Below are positions 1-8,399 of a DNA stretch of 64,000 nt, in pieces. Position 1 is the first letter of the stretch. Every line of letters begins with the position of its first letter. This stretch comes from Gordonia mangrovi (GTDB lineage Bacteria > Actinomycetota > Actinomycetes > Mycobacteriales > Mycobacteriaceae). The stretch covers positions 3,534,001 to 3,598,000 of the forward strand of contig NZ_CP102850.1 in NCBI RefSeq assembly GCF_024734075.1, read 5' to 3'. The notes below the pieces were generated by a model, which saw only the letters and a program-made list of their open reading frames with translations, was not told the origin of the DNA and searched no databases. The position numbers and the translations under genes were made by a program.

Positions 1-275
1 CCGCCGAACTCACCCGCGCGGGCGTGGCTCGTGAACGGAAAACCGCTGATCGTGACCTCGGGGTCGTAGGTCAGTCGGGGCGATGTGAGCAACGCCCGGG
101 AGAACGAGTGCTCGGCACGCATGGCGGCAAGAGTGTCGACGAGCACGGCCAGTCCACCGAGTGCGATGATGCAGACAACGCCGGCGCCGATGATGCGACG
201 GACCATGCGGCGCGGACGCTCGGATGGCTGTCGCCGACCCTCCCCGGTCGCCTTGTTAACAGCGAAACGCCCCAT
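1..275 (-). CDS. lmeA: LmeA-like lipid-binding protein (partial, N-terminal end)
   Basis: This is the first 91 codons of a minus-strand gene that runs off the left edge. Translation from the ATG at 275 gives a basic N-terminus, one hydrophobic segment (about residues 27-47, IIGAGVVCIIALGGLAVLV), then a region ending in LTYDPEVTISGFPF. That arrangement is typical of the DUF2993/LmeA family of periplasmic phospholipid-binding proteins, which affect mannan chain length in mycobacteria. It lies divergent to glnR, as Rv0817c does to Rv0818 in M. tuberculosis. The assignment rests on this synteny plus the short visible part. The intergenic 276-421 shows no operator I can recognise. Confidence 0.7.
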   Translation of the reverse strand, partial: MGRFAVNKATGEGRRQPSERPRRMVRRIIGAGVVCIIALGGLAVLVDTLAAMRAEHSFSRALLTSPRLTYDPEVTISGFPFTSHARAGEFG

Positions 276-421
276 TGGCGCTATTCTGTCATCTATCGCG
301 CACACGTTGGTAAGGCGGCGTAAACAATCCCACGCCGCTGCCACCTGCGTCGGACCGGGCTCACAGGGGTGCCCGGGCGTGCGTGACCGAGGGTTGGGGA
401 ACGACGAGATCGGAGTGGTTC

Positions 422-1231
422 ATGGATCTCTTGCTGTTGACAGCCGATCCGAACCCGGAAGCAGTGTTGCCGTCGTTGTCGCTGCTGGCGCACACCGTGC
501 GCACTGCGCCGACCGAGGTGTCGTCGCTGATGGAGGCGGGCAACGCCGACGTCGCGATTGTCGATGCACGCACGGATCTGGCGGCCGCACGAGGGCTGTG
601 CCGTCTGCTCGGCAGCACGGGGTCGTCGGTGCCGGTGGCCGCGGTGCTCACCGAGGGGGGCCTTGTCGCGGTCAACGCGGATTGGGGGCTGGACGAATTC
701 CTGTTGCCGGGGACCGGTCCGGCCGAGCTCGATGCGCGCCTGCGACTGCTGGTGGTCCGCACGCGCGGCATGACCACCGAGGAGGCGAGCGGCAAGGTCA
801 CGCTCGGGGAACTCGTCATCGACGAGGGCACCTACACCGCGCGGCTGCGCGGTCGCCCGCTCGATCTCACCTACAAGGAATTCGAGCTACTCAAGTACCT
901 GGCCCAGAACGCCGGCCGAGTGTTCACCAGAGCGCAACTGCTGCAAGAGGTGTGGGGATACGACTTCTTCGGCGGCACCCGCACCGTCGATGTGCACGTG
1001 CGACGGCTGCGCGCCAAGCTCGGCAGTGAGCACGAATCGTTGATCGGCACGGTGCGCAACGTCGGCTACAAGGCGGTGCGACCGAACCGTGGTCGGGGCA
1101 GCGCCGGTGCCGACGCACTCGATGTGGTGGCCGATGACGTCGACGGCGGTGACGACATCGGCGACGGCGACATCGGCGCGGACGAACTCGACGGTCCGTA
1201 CGAGGAGTTCAGTGCGCGTACCGGAAACTGA
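422..1231 (+). CDS. glnR: Nitrogen regulator GlnR (OmpR-type)
   Basis: This is a 269-residue OmpR-family DNA-binding regulator that controls ammonium assimilation and nitrate/nitrite genes in actinobacteria. The N-terminal receiver-like domain (about 1-115) is atypical. It keeps the Asp in VDARTDL but is not a normal phospho-receiver. The C-terminal winged helix (about 130-225) has the strong block [20 protein letters not shown] and ends in [10 protein letters not shown], followed by an acidic tail. The start was placed at the ATG at 422 ([12 protein letters not shown]) because this is where the family begins and a GGAG lies just upstream; the longer frame from 383 adds 13 unrelated residues. 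The gene is followed after 19 bases by mshD. Confidence 0.93.
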   Translation: MDLLLLTADPNPEAVLPSLSLLAHTVRTAPTEVSSLMEAGNADVAIVDARTDLAAARGLCRLLGSTGSSVPVAAVLTEGGLVAVNADWGLDEFLLPGTGPAELDARLRLLVVRTRGMTTEEASGKVTLGELVIDEGTYTARLRGRPLDLTYKEFELLKYLAQNAGRVFTRAQLLQEVWGYDFFGGTRTVDVHVRRLRAKLGSEHESLIGTVRNVGYKAVRPNRGRGSAGADALDVVADDVDGGDDIGDGDIGADELDGPYEEFSARTGN

Positions 1232-1250
1232 CAGGTCCGCAGGCGAACCG

Positions 1251-2135
1251 ATGGTGGTCGATCGGTTGACCCCGGAGATGGTCGCGCACGCGCACCGAAC
1301 GGTCACTGCGGCGAAGGCGGCGGACGGCGTCGCCCCGCTCTCCGAACAGTCCGAGCAGGCGATCGAATCCGTTGCCACACCGGCCCTCCGGCATGTCGTC
1401 ACCGATGTCGGCTACGCCAACATCAGCATTGGCCGCGACGACGAGCCGGCGATGATCGAGGCGGTGGTGCACCCCGCGTCTCGAGGTCACGGACATGGCC
1501 GCGAGCTACTCCAGGCCGCCTTCGCGGTCGCCCGCGAGATGGTCGCCGAGCCGGCTCCGCGCGTGTGGGCGCACGGTGATCTACCCGCCGCGGTGGCCAC
1601 CGCGGCGTCGCTGGGCCTGTCCCGCCGTCGCGAACTGCTGCAGCTGCGACGCCCGGTGGGCGGCGACGCCGACGACCTGCCCGCGCTCGAGGTGGCCGAC
1701 GACATCGTGTTGCGGACGTATGCGGGAGCCGCGGACGACGCCGAGATCCTGCGGGTGAACAATGCGGCGTTCGACTGGCATCCGGAGCAGGGTGGATGGT
1801 CGGTCGAGCAGATCTCCGAGCGGGTGCACAGCTCCTGGTTCGATCCGGAGGGCCTGTTCCTGGCATTCGATGCCGCCGATCCCACAACGCTGCTGGGTTT
1901 CCACTGGACCAAGCGACACGACGCCGACCTCGGGGAGGTCTACATCGTCGGTGTCGACCCGGCGGCGCAGGGTCGCGGACTGGGGCGGTTGCTGACTCTC
2001 GCCGGACTGCACCATCTCGCCGACCGAGGGATGGCGGAGGTGGAACTCTACGTGGAGGGTGACAACGCCGCCGCATTGCGTACGTACGAACGTCTCGGAT
2101 TCACCCGCTACGCCATCGACGTCGCCTACGGCTGA
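1251..2135 (+). CDS. mshD: Mycothiol synthase
   Basis: MshD acetylates Cys-GlcN-inositol with acetyl-CoA, the last step of mycothiol synthesis, in the cytoplasm. The 294-residue protein has two GNAT folds. The first (about 1-140) is degenerate, with HPASRGHGHGREL. The second (about 150-294) carries the acetyl-CoA loop VYIVGVDPAAQGRGLGRLL and the usual end LYVEGDNAAALRTYERLGF. The ATG at 1251 gives the family N-terminus; the frame is open back to 1089 but that part overlaps glnR. It directly follows glnR, as Rv0819 follows Rv0818. In M. tuberculosis the next gene is phoT; here four unrelated minus-strand genes intervene. Confidence 0.92.
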   Translation: MVVDRLTPEMVAHAHRTVTAAKAADGVAPLSEQSEQAIESVATPALRHVVTDVGYANISIGRDDEPAMIEAVVHPASRGHGHGRELLQAAFAVAREMVAEPAPRVWAHGDLPAAVATAASLGLSRRRELLQLRRPVGGDADDLPALEVADDIVLRTYAGAADDAEILRVNNAAFDWHPEQGGWSVEQISERVHSSWFDPEGLFLAFDAADPTTLLGFHWTKRHDADLGEVYIVGVDPAAQGRGLGRLLTLAGLHHLADRGMAEVELYVEGDNAAALRTYERLGFTRYAIDVAYG

Positions 2136-2147
2136 GCCGCCCCCGGG

Positions 2148-3341
2148 TCAGGTTCGGGCTCGAGCGGGCGAAGTCAACAGCGGCAGAAGCAGTTCGGCGG
2201 TGATCTCGGCCTCGGCGGCCAGCGGCCACCCGGACAGGATCCAGATGTCGATACCGGCCTGCTGCGCCACCGACGACATCGCGGCCGCGACATTCTCGGG
2301 GCTACCCACGAAGTAGGTGCCCGTGCCCTTGCCGGCGATGTCGAACGGCGGTTCGGCTGCCGTCCACGTGGTGAGGCCCGCAGCCATGTTCGGCGCGAAC
2401 TCCAGGTCGGCGCGGCCGGGCAGACGGCCCGCTCGCAATGCATGGATTCGGTTGCGGACCTGCGGATCGTCGCTGCTGAGTTCGGCGAGGGCCGGATAGC
2501 CGAAGCTGTGCAGATTGCGATCGGCGGTGGCGAGCACCGTCTCCGGACGGGTGCGGCTCAGCTGCCATTCGAAGCGCTCCCACGCCTGCGCGTCGGTCTC
2601 CCGCACGATGACACTGGCCAACACCCCGAACCGGAGGGCACGGCCACGATCGGCCGCGGCGGCGCGGACACGGTCGAACAAGCCCGTCAGCACAGTGGGT
2701 TCGGACATGAACGAGAGGTAGACGTCGAGCACCTCGGCTGCGTGCTCGATACCCTCCGGGGAGGCCCCGGTTCCCCATACCTCGATGCCGCCCGGTTGGC
2801 GGGAGCCCGGGATGGCCGGCTTGTATCGCGGTCCATAGGAGAAGAACTCGCCCTCGAAGGCGTCCGTGTCGTCGAGGTACAGGCGTTTGACCTGGGTCCA
2901 GAACTCGGCCGAGGCGCGGTAGCGTTCGGTTGTGGAACCGAACCGGCCGTAGCGGTGCAGGACCGGGTCGGCGCCGTTGACCTGGTTGTAGATCAGCCGA
3001 CCACCGGAGTACTGATCGAAGACCTGGGCCTCTTCGGCGAGCAGCGCCGGCGGTTTCACTCCCGGGTATTCGGGGATCAGGAAGCGCAACCGCTCGGTGT
3101 CGGCCACCAGCGAGATGGCCTCCCGCGCGGTGGTCAGCGCCCCGTAGTAGCCGAGCCGGTCGAGGGTACGCGCCTGATGCCGGATCACCTCGAACGTCGG
3201 GGTCACCCGCTGCGACGGTTCCCAGGGGACATCGCCGTCGGTCGGATTGATGTACCAGAGAACCTGTGGCCCGGTGTCTGCCGGATCTGCCCGGTCGGAT
3301 CCGGTTGCCGCCTCACCGGTCACGAGTTCGGAGATGCTCAC
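2148..3341 (-). CDS. Luciferase-like FMN-dependent monooxygenase (SsuD-like)
   Basis: This 397-residue protein is of the luciferase-like TIM-barrel family, closest in feel to alkanesulfonate monooxygenases. Visible family blocks are FLIPEYPGVKPPALLAEEAQ, DQYSGGRLIYNQVNG, EVWGTGASPEGIEHAAE and FGVLASVIVRETD. Such enzymes use reduced FMN and O2, usually with a separate flavin reductase, which is not present nearby. The GTG at 3341 lies 4 bases after the stop of the preceding GriH-type gene, implying translational coupling. ATGs at 3386 and 3407 are possible but lie inside that gene. It is the last gene of an apparent iron-controlled operon. The substrate is unknown; oxidation of an amino- or hydroxybenzoate product is only a guess. 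Confidence 0.85.
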   Translation of the reverse strand: MSISELVTGEAATGSDRADPADTGPQVLWYINPTDGDVPWEPSQRVTPTFEVIRHQARTLDRLGYYGALTTAREAISLVADTERLRFLIPEYPGVKPPALLAEEAQVFDQYSGGRLIYNQVNGADPVLHRYGRFGSTTERYRASAEFWTQVKRLYLDDTDAFEGEFFSYGPRYKPAIPGSRQPGGIEVWGTGASPEGIEHAAEVLDVYLSFMSEPTVLTGLFDRVRAAAADRGRALRFGVLASVIVRETDAQAWERFEWQLSRTRPETVLATADRNLHSFGYPALAELSSDDPQVRNRIHALRAGRLPGRADLEFAPNMAAGLTTWTAAEPPFDIAGKGTGTYFVGSPENVAAAMSSVAQQAGIDIWILSGWPLAAEAEITAELLLPLLTSPARART

Positions 3342-3345
3342 GGCG

Positions 3346-4548
3346 CTATCGCTCGTCGCAGAATTCGGTGATGGGCAGGCCGACATGCCGGGATTCCGGC
3401 GGTGCATGGCCGAGCAGCTTGTCGCCGGGCTTCAGGTCGGTCACATTGTTCACCGATCCGCCCGGCCCGAGCAGACGGACGTGCCAGTCGTCCTGGGCGA
3501 TCACGTTGACGACGCGTCCATCCGACGTGGTCGCGGTCACCGAGATCAGCGGCCGCCGTTCGATCTTCACCCGACCGATGCGCACCTCACGGACCTCGCC
3601 GGTGCTGCGGACGGCCAGGATCGGCTGACCCGCCTGCAGTTCGCTGACGTATCGCGTGCGGTTGTCGGGTACCAGGACGTAGGAGTGCACCGCGCCGGCG
3701 TTCCATCGGAACGGTCGCGTCGGCATATAGGGCAGGGGATGGGTTTCGCTGCAGGACAAAAACATTCCTGTGGAGAAGGAGCCGATGAGGCAGCCTTCGT
3801 CCTTCGCCAACAGCGAGCAGGTGTCGATGCAGGCCCGTTCGCCCATGCCGATGTGCTCGACCTTGGTGACGGTGAGCTCGCCCAGTTCGATGTGGTCGGC
3901 GCCCGGCCGGATCACGTCGGCGAGAGTCGCCACGTCGTCGGCGTTTCGCGGGGCCAGCAGCAATCCGTCGGAGCCGTGCTCGAGGACCAGCTTGACGATA
4001 CCGGCGTCTTCGATGTCGTTGACCACGGTCACCGTTGCGCCACCGGAGTTCTCGGCGGCCGCGATCACGATCTCCAGTGGGATCTTGGTGGGATCGGTGA
4101 AGGTCAGCAGCGTCCACGGCGCCCGGCGCACCGTCTCACACGCGTGCCGCAGGGTGTCGGCGTCGGAGACCGCCACATGGACACCCGCCTCGGCCGCCGG
4201 GCCGGCATCCACGATGGGGCTCACGTCATCGCCGGTGTGGTCGGCGAGCACGATGTCGACCCGCGCGGCGACGTCGGGGTCAACCGACAGCGCACCGACG
4301 GCGAGGACCCGGCGGACGGTGGGCGGGAGGTCGGACAGGATGTCGGCGTCGTCGCTGACGATGCCGTCGATGCGGTGGTGGATGGCCGCCTGCACGAGTG
4401 CGGCCCGGACGTCTCCCGCGGTGCCCCGGATATCGATCCAGGCGAAGTGCGACCGGGCGTCGCTCGGCGGCACGGCGGCGGTGTCGGTGGTGGGCACTGC
4501 GCTCAGCGGGGTGATGTCGTCGGTGACGATATCGGTGGAGGCGTTCAC
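3346..4548 (-). CDS. 3-dehydroquinate synthase II / 3-amino-4-hydroxybenzoate synthase (GriH-type)
   Basis: This 400-residue protein is of the DHQ synthase II family. Archaeal members convert 2-amino-3,7-dideoxy-hept-6-ulosonate to dehydroquinate; GriH-type members in Streptomyces cyclise the same substrate to 3-amino-4-hydroxybenzoate. Diagnostic stretches are GSDGLLLAPRN, TKVEHIGMGERACIDTCSLL, EGCLIGSFSTGMFL and RPFRWNAGAVHSYV. The GTG at 4548 was chosen because AGGA lies 9 bases upstream and it gives the usual length; the frame stays open to 5109 inside the neighbouring gene. It follows the GriI-type aldolase by 56 bases and precedes the flavin monooxygenase by 4. That pairing fits either pathway. 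The iron-box context and pobA favour a secondary or chelator role over quinate synthesis, by inference. Confidence 0.85.
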   Translation of the reverse strand: MNASTDIVTDDITPLSAVPTTDTAAVPPSDARSHFAWIDIRGTAGDVRAALVQAAIHHRIDGIVSDDADILSDLPPTVRRVLAVGALSVDPDVAARVDIVLADHTGDDVSPIVDAGPAAEAGVHVAVSDADTLRHACETVRRAPWTLLTFTDPTKIPLEIVIAAAENSGGATVTVVNDIEDAGIVKLVLEHGSDGLLLAPRNADDVATLADVIRPGADHIELGELTVTKVEHIGMGERACIDTCSLLAKDEGCLIGSFSTGMFLSCSETHPLPYMPTRPFRWNAGAVHSYVLVPDNRTRYVSELQAGQPILAVRSTGEVREVRIGRVKIERRPLISVTATTSDGRVVNVIAQDDWHVRLLGPGGSVNNVTDLKPGDKLLGHAPPESRHVGLPITEFCDER

Positions 4549-4604
4549 GATGGTCTTCCTGTTGTCGGGGGCGGTCGGGTTCGGTGTGGACTCGGGCCGG
4601 GTGG

Positions 4605-5438
4605 TCAGGCGAGTTCGAGGGCTGCGGCGAGTGGTCGGCTCGGGTCCGAGTCCCGATGGAGGCGCTCGGCCAGTGCGGTCGCCACCGCGTGCGGGTGATC
4701 GGCGCCGAAGATGAGCCGACCGAAGCTCAGCCCGGCCACCTTGGATTCGGCGACCCGCATGCCGAAGCCGATGGCGTCGTCGTCGGTGGCAGTCGCCGGG
4801 CCGCCGGCCACCAGGATGGGCAGCGGGCAGGTCTCGACCACCTCGTCCATCTGGTGGGGGGAGCCGGCGTAGTCGAGTTTCACGATGTCGGCGCCCAGAT
4901 CGGTGGCGATGGCGCCGAGGTGGGCGAGCGTCGCCACCGAGGTGGGTGCGGTGTCGGCGCCGCCGCGCGCGTACATCATCGCCAGCAGGGGCACCCCTAG
5001 GCGGTCGCACGCCGCAGCCACCAGTCCGAGATCTGCCAGTTGCCGGGACTCGCCGGGCGACCCCACGTTCACGTGCACACTCACCGCATCGGCACCGAGC
5101 GCGAGGCACTCCTCCACGGATCCGACGAGCACCTTGCGGGTCTCGTCGACGGCCAGATTGGTGCCGGCCGACAGGTGCACGATCAGACTCATCGATCCGA
5201 ACCGGGTCGGTGTGATCGTGCGGGCCCGTCCCTTGTGCACGATGAGGGCATCGGCGCCGGCCCGCTCCAGGATCGCAGCGGTCTGATCGGCATGCCCGGC
5301 CCGGCCGAGCGGACCGATGGTCACCGAATGATCCAACGGCACCACCAGGGCTCGACGATTGACGGCACCGAAGATCCGGGACAGTCGGATCTGCTTGCCT
5401 GCCGGTAGGTGCCTGCGGGCATCGGGGTTGTCGATCAC
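4605..5438 (-). CDS. 2-amino-3,7-dideoxy-D-threo-hept-6-ulosonate synthase (GriI-type aldolase)
   Basis: This is a class I aldolase of the DeoC/FbaB family, 277 residues. Family members condense aspartate semialdehyde with a C3 sugar phosphate (DHAP in GriI) to give the seven-carbon amino-sugar acid used by the next enzyme. The signature VVPLDHSVTIGP (about 32-43) and the Schiff-base lysine in ADIVKLDYAGSP (Lys about 187) are present, followed by PILVAGGP and VAGLSFGRLIF. The GTG at 5438 was chosen since GGAG sits 6 bases upstream; a GTG at 5477 has no ribosome site. It is the first gene downstream of an iron-box-like sequence (5509-5527) and is followed by the GriH-type gene. Confidence 0.87.
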   Translation of the reverse strand: MIDNPDARRHLPAGKQIRLSRIFGAVNRRALVVPLDHSVTIGPLGRAGHADQTAAILERAGADALIVHKGRARTITPTRFGSMSLIVHLSAGTNLAVDETRKVLVGSVEECLALGADAVSVHVNVGSPGESRQLADLGLVAAACDRLGVPLLAMMYARGGADTAPTSVATLAHLGAIATDLGADIVKLDYAGSPHQMDEVVETCPLPILVAGGPATATDDDAIGFGMRVAESKVAGLSFGRLIFGADHPHAVATALAERLHRDSDPSRPLAAALELA

Positions 5439-5508
5439 ACTGTTCTCCGATCGCTGAGCGTGTGCGGATGCCGACACGTCGTCGGGTAGAGCACTGATGA
5501 CGCGAAAA

Positions 5509-5527
5509 TAAGGTTAGCCTCGCCTAT
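5509..5527 (-). promoter_or_regulatory. IdeR/DmdR-type iron box upstream of the GriI-type gene
   Basis: TAAGGTTAGCCTCGCCTAT on the plus strand matches the 19-bp iron box TTAGGTTAGSCTAACCTAA at 15 of 19 positions. It lies about 70 bases before the GTG of the aldolase gene and after the pobA stop, so it would control griI-griH-monooxygenase. Repression by an iron-loaded DtxR-family regulator is inferred. Confidence 0.7.
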
Positions 5528-5581
5528 CGACGAGCGGCAATCCGGGGGGCGGCAATCCGGGTGGTTCGGCGCCGCGACGGT

Positions 5582-6778
5582 TCACGGGCGCCACGGCGTC
5601 GGGAAGGGGAGGCCGAGGTAGATCTCCCCGAGCGCCCGCTCTTCATCGATCGAACCGGTCCACCGCTTCAGCCGGGCCCGACGCAGCTGCCAATCGAACT
5701 GGTCGTCGCCGAGGCGATGCAGGGTGGTGGTGAGATTCCAGGAGAACGCCTGTGCCTGCCACACTCTCGGCAAGGCCGTCTCGCCGTAGCGGTCGAGGTA
5801 TGTGCGGTCTCCGGTGGCGTAGTAGAGGCCCAGGCCGTGGGACAGTACACAGGCGTCCGAGATCGCGAGATTGAGCCCCTTGGCACCCGTGGGGGGCACG
5901 ATGTGGGCGGCGTCGCCGAGCAGGAACAGTGAGCCCTGCTGCATCGGGTCGGTGACCACGCTGCGCAGCGGGGCCAGTGACCGTTCGATGATCTCGCCGG
6001 TCTCGAGTTCCGGGTGGTCGTCGGCGGCGCTACGGCGGCGCAGCTCGCGCCAGATCCGGTCGTCGGGCCAGGCGCCGAGGTCGGTGTCCGCCGGCACCTG
6101 GAGGTATTGGCGTGTCAGATGCGGACCACGCATGCTGTGGACCGACAGCCCGTCCGGATGTGCGCAATACATGCCCTCGTCGGTCACCGGAGTGGTCCGG
6201 GCGAGGATGCCGAGCCAGGCGAACGGATGGGTCCGCTCCATCACAGCGGTCCGGCCGCGATCGAGGGTCTGTCGGCAGATGCCGTGAAAACCGTCGCAAC
6301 CCGCGACGAAGTCGGCTCGGACCCGCTGCGCGCTGCCGTCCGCGACGAACTCGACCACCGGCCTGTCGGTTCCGGTCTCGTGCACGCGGACGTCGGTCGC
6401 ATCGAAGTGCAAGGGACGTCCGGTGGTGTGGCGCGCATCGATCAGATCGGCGACAAGTTCGCTCTGGCCATAGACGAACGCGTGCCGACCGAGATGGCGG
6501 TGGAAGTCGAGGTGATGGGTGGTGCGATCGAAACGCAGGTAGAAACCGTTGTGCACCATGGCTTGACGGTGAAGCCGGTCGGACAGGCCGATCTCGTCGA
6601 GCAGATCGACGGTGGTCTGTTCGATGACGCCGGCCCGAATCCGGGCGCGGACATACGACTCCGACTGCTGTTCGATGATGACGGTGTCGATGCCCTGGAG
6701 ATGGAGCATGTGGGCCAGCGTCAGGCCGGCCGGTCCGGCGCCCACGATGGCCACCTGGGTTCTGATGTCGTCGATCAT
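5582..6778 (-). CDS. pobA: 4-hydroxybenzoate 3-monooxygenase
   Basis: This is a 398-residue FAD aromatic hydroxylase that converts 4-hydroxybenzoate to 3,4-dihydroxybenzoate with NAD(P)H and O2. It has the FAD fingerprint VAIVGAGPAGLTLAHML (about 9-25), the GCDGFHGICRQ block (about 160-170) and GDAAHIVPPTGAKGLNLA. Aligned by eye to the Pseudomonas enzyme (Tyr201, Ser212, Arg214, Tyr222, Tyr385), the substrate residues are kept here as Tyr204, Ser215, Arg217, Tyr225 and Tyr387. A 4-hydroxybenzoate-like substrate is therefore likely. No protocatechuate ring-cleavage gene is nearby. An iron-box-like site lies about 100 bases before the ATG. The context suggests making a catechol or modifying an aminohydroxybenzoate rather than catabolism (inference). 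Confidence 0.9.
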   Translation of the reverse strand: MIDDIRTQVAIVGAGPAGLTLAHMLHLQGIDTVIIEQQSESYVRARIRAGVIEQTTVDLLDEIGLSDRLHRQAMVHNGFYLRFDRTTHHLDFHRHLGRHAFVYGQSELVADLIDARHTTGRPLHFDATDVRVHETGTDRPVVEFVADGSAQRVRADFVAGCDGFHGICRQTLDRGRTAVMERTHPFAWLGILARTTPVTDEGMYCAHPDGLSVHSMRGPHLTRQYLQVPADTDLGAWPDDRIWRELRRRSAADDHPELETGEIIERSLAPLRSVVTDPMQQGSLFLLGDAAHIVPPTGAKGLNLAISDACVLSHGLGLYYATGDRTYLDRYGETALPRVWQAQAFSWNLTTTLHRLGDDQFDWQLRRARLKRWTGSIDEERALGEIYLGLPFPTPWRP

Positions 6779-6881
6779 GTCGCTGGTGTTCCGGTCACGG
6801 CGGCCCCTCCATCATCGAGTCCGTGCACGTGAGGGAACTCGGTGGAGCGCCGTCACGTCGTCTCGCCAGAGCATAGGCACT

Positions 6882-6900
6882 TTAGGTAACCCTTGCCTAA
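6882..6900 (-). promoter_or_regulatory. IdeR/DmdR-type iron box upstream of pobA
   Basis: TTAGGTAACCCTTGCCTAA matches the 19-bp iron-box consensus at 15 of 19 positions, including both outer TTAGG/CCTAA arms. It lies about 100 bases upstream of the pobA ATG. A possible -10 (TATGCT on the minus strand) is at 6870-6875. The intergenic stretch 6779-7236 holds this site and, facing the other way, the PHO boxes of pstS. Confidence 0.75.
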
Positions 6901-6950
6901 TTCACGAGCCGGATGAAGTCGGTCTCACCGGGTGCCTGACAGCCCGCGCG

Positions 6951-6972
6951 GTTCACCTCCTGTTCACCCGTC
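6951..6972 (+). promoter_or_regulatory. PHO box 1 upstream of pstS
   Basis: Two adjacent 11-base direct repeats, GTTCACCTCCT and GTTCACCCGTC, match the actinobacterial PhoP/RegX3-type PHO box (GTTCACC units). It lies 265 bases before pstS. Confidence 0.7.
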
Positions 6973-7120
6973 CTCTGTGTTCCCGGCGACTGTGCGGAGG
7001 ACGAACGTTACTATGGGCCATGGCGATTCCCGACCATCGTGGATCGGCGCTTCATGCTGCCGGACATGTGGCAAAATCGGTTGCGCGCCGGATCACATTC
7101 CCGAAGGTATAGTGTTCGTA

Positions 7121-7142
7121 ATTCATCTTCCGTTCACTCTCG
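7121..7142 (+). promoter_or_regulatory. PHO box 2 upstream of pstS
   Basis: A second pair of 11-base units, ATTCATCTTCC and GTTCACTCTCG, lies 95 bases before the pstS start, with a -10-like TAATGT near 7170. This one is placed like the operative activator site of the pst promoter. Confidence 0.65.
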
Positions 7143-7236
7143 CGGCGCGGACTGTCCACCAGCGAAACCTAATGTCTCCTGCGACCGGGTGATGCCGTGA
7201 TTGCGGTGCGCCATGATCTGATGCTGGAGGAATCCT

Positions 7237-8358
7237 GTGAAATTGAGTCGTTCCGGTGTTGCGGTGGCCTCGTTGATGGCCACATCCGCACTCATCCTGA
7301 GTGCGTGCAGTGACAACTCGGATAGGGGGGACAGCAGCGCCGCGCCTGCGTCGGCGGTGCCGGACATCCAGTGTGAGGGCAAGCAGAACCTGCAGGCCAG
7401 CGGTTCCACCGCCCAGGCCAACGCGATGACGATCTTCTCGACGTCGTTCGCCCAGACCTGTCCCGGCTTCGAACTCGCTTACGGCGGTGGCGGTTCCGGA
7501 CAGGGCGTGTCGGACTTCGTGCAGAACCTGACCGACTTCGGCGGCTCGGACTCGCCGTTGGAAGGCGATGACGCCGCCGCCGCGCAGGAGCGCTGCAGCT
7601 CCGAGGCATGGAACCTGCCGCTGGTGTTCGGCCCGATCGCAGTGGCCTACAACGTCGAGGGCGTCGACGATCTGGCATTGTCCGGCCCGACCCTGGCCGC
7701 GATCTTCAGTGGTGAGATCACCAACTGGAACGACCCGGCCATCGCCGCCGAGAACGAAGGCGTCGAGCTGCCGGATCTGCCGATCAGCGTGATCTACCGC
7801 GCCGAGGAGTCGGGCACCACCGACAACTTCCAGAAGTACCTGACCGCCGCCGGCGGCTGGGACAAGGGTGACGGCAAGACCTTCAACGGCGGTGTCGGTG
7901 AGGGCAAGCAGGGCAACCCGGGCGTCGGCTCGGCGATCGGCCCGACCGCCGGCTCGATCGGCTACGTCGAGTGGGCGTACGCGCAGTCCAACGACCTGTC
8001 GATGGCCAAGGTCATCACCGAACAGGATCCGGAGGGCGTCGCGCTGACGGCCGAGTCCGGCGGTAAGACGATCGACGGCGCGACGCTGGCCAACGGCGAC
8101 GAGAGCCACAACATGGTCATCGACACCTCGTCGTTCTACAAGCCGACCGAGTCGGGCGCATACCCGATCGTGCTGGCAACCTATGAGATGGTCTGCTCCG
8201 ATTACGCTGACGATGCGACCGCGCAGGGCGTCAAGACCTTCCTGAAGGTCGCCTCGGCACCGCAGAACCAGGGTGCGGATCTGCAGGCCGCAGGCTACAT
8301 CCCGCTGCCGCAGGAGTTCCAGACCAAGCTGCAGGGCTCGATTGAGGCCATTCAGTAA
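7237..8358 (+). CDS. pstS: Phosphate ABC transporter, substrate-binding lipoprotein
   Basis: This is a 373-residue periplasmic phosphate-binding lipoprotein of the PstSCAB importer. It has a lipoprotein signal with lipobox LSAC (Cys24), followed by a Ser/Asp-rich linker. Phosphate-binding loops are visible as [19 protein letters not shown] and [10 protein letters not shown]. The GTG start at 7237 follows a strong GGAGG by 6 bases. It is the first gene of pstSCAB and is preceded by two PHO boxes, so phosphate-starvation induction is expected. Confidence 0.95.
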   Translation: MKLSRSGVAVASLMATSALILSACSDNSDRGDSSAAPASAVPDIQCEGKQNLQASGSTAQANAMTIFSTSFAQTCPGFELAYGGGGSGQGVSDFVQNLTDFGGSDSPLEGDDAAAAQERCSSEAWNLPLVFGPIAVAYNVEGVDDLALSGPTLAAIFSGEITNWNDPAIAAENEGVELPDLPISVIYRAEESGTTDNFQKYLTAAGGWDKGDGKTFNGGVGEGKQGNPGVGSAIGPTAGSIGYVEWAYAQSNDLSMAKVITEQDPEGVALTAESGGKTIDGATLANGDESHNMVIDTSSFYKPTESGAYPIVLATYEMVCSDYADDATAQGVKTFLKVASAPQNQGADLQAAGYIPLPQEFQTKLQGSIEAIQ

Positions 8359-8399
8359 CTGCGGCTCGAACTCGACCGAGAGAAGAGCGATTCACCATC

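Noticed and set aside
3342..3407. ATG starts at 3386 and 3407 for the luciferase-like monooxygenase
   Set aside because: They lie inside the end of the GriH-type gene and add residues outside the family domain; the GTG 4 bases after that gene's stop fits coupled translation better. Not fully excluded.
4549..5109. In-frame extension of the GriH-type protein to 587 residues
   Set aside because: The extra part overlaps the GriI-type gene in another frame and is Arg/Gly-rich. A GTG with a ribosome site at 4548 gives the family length.
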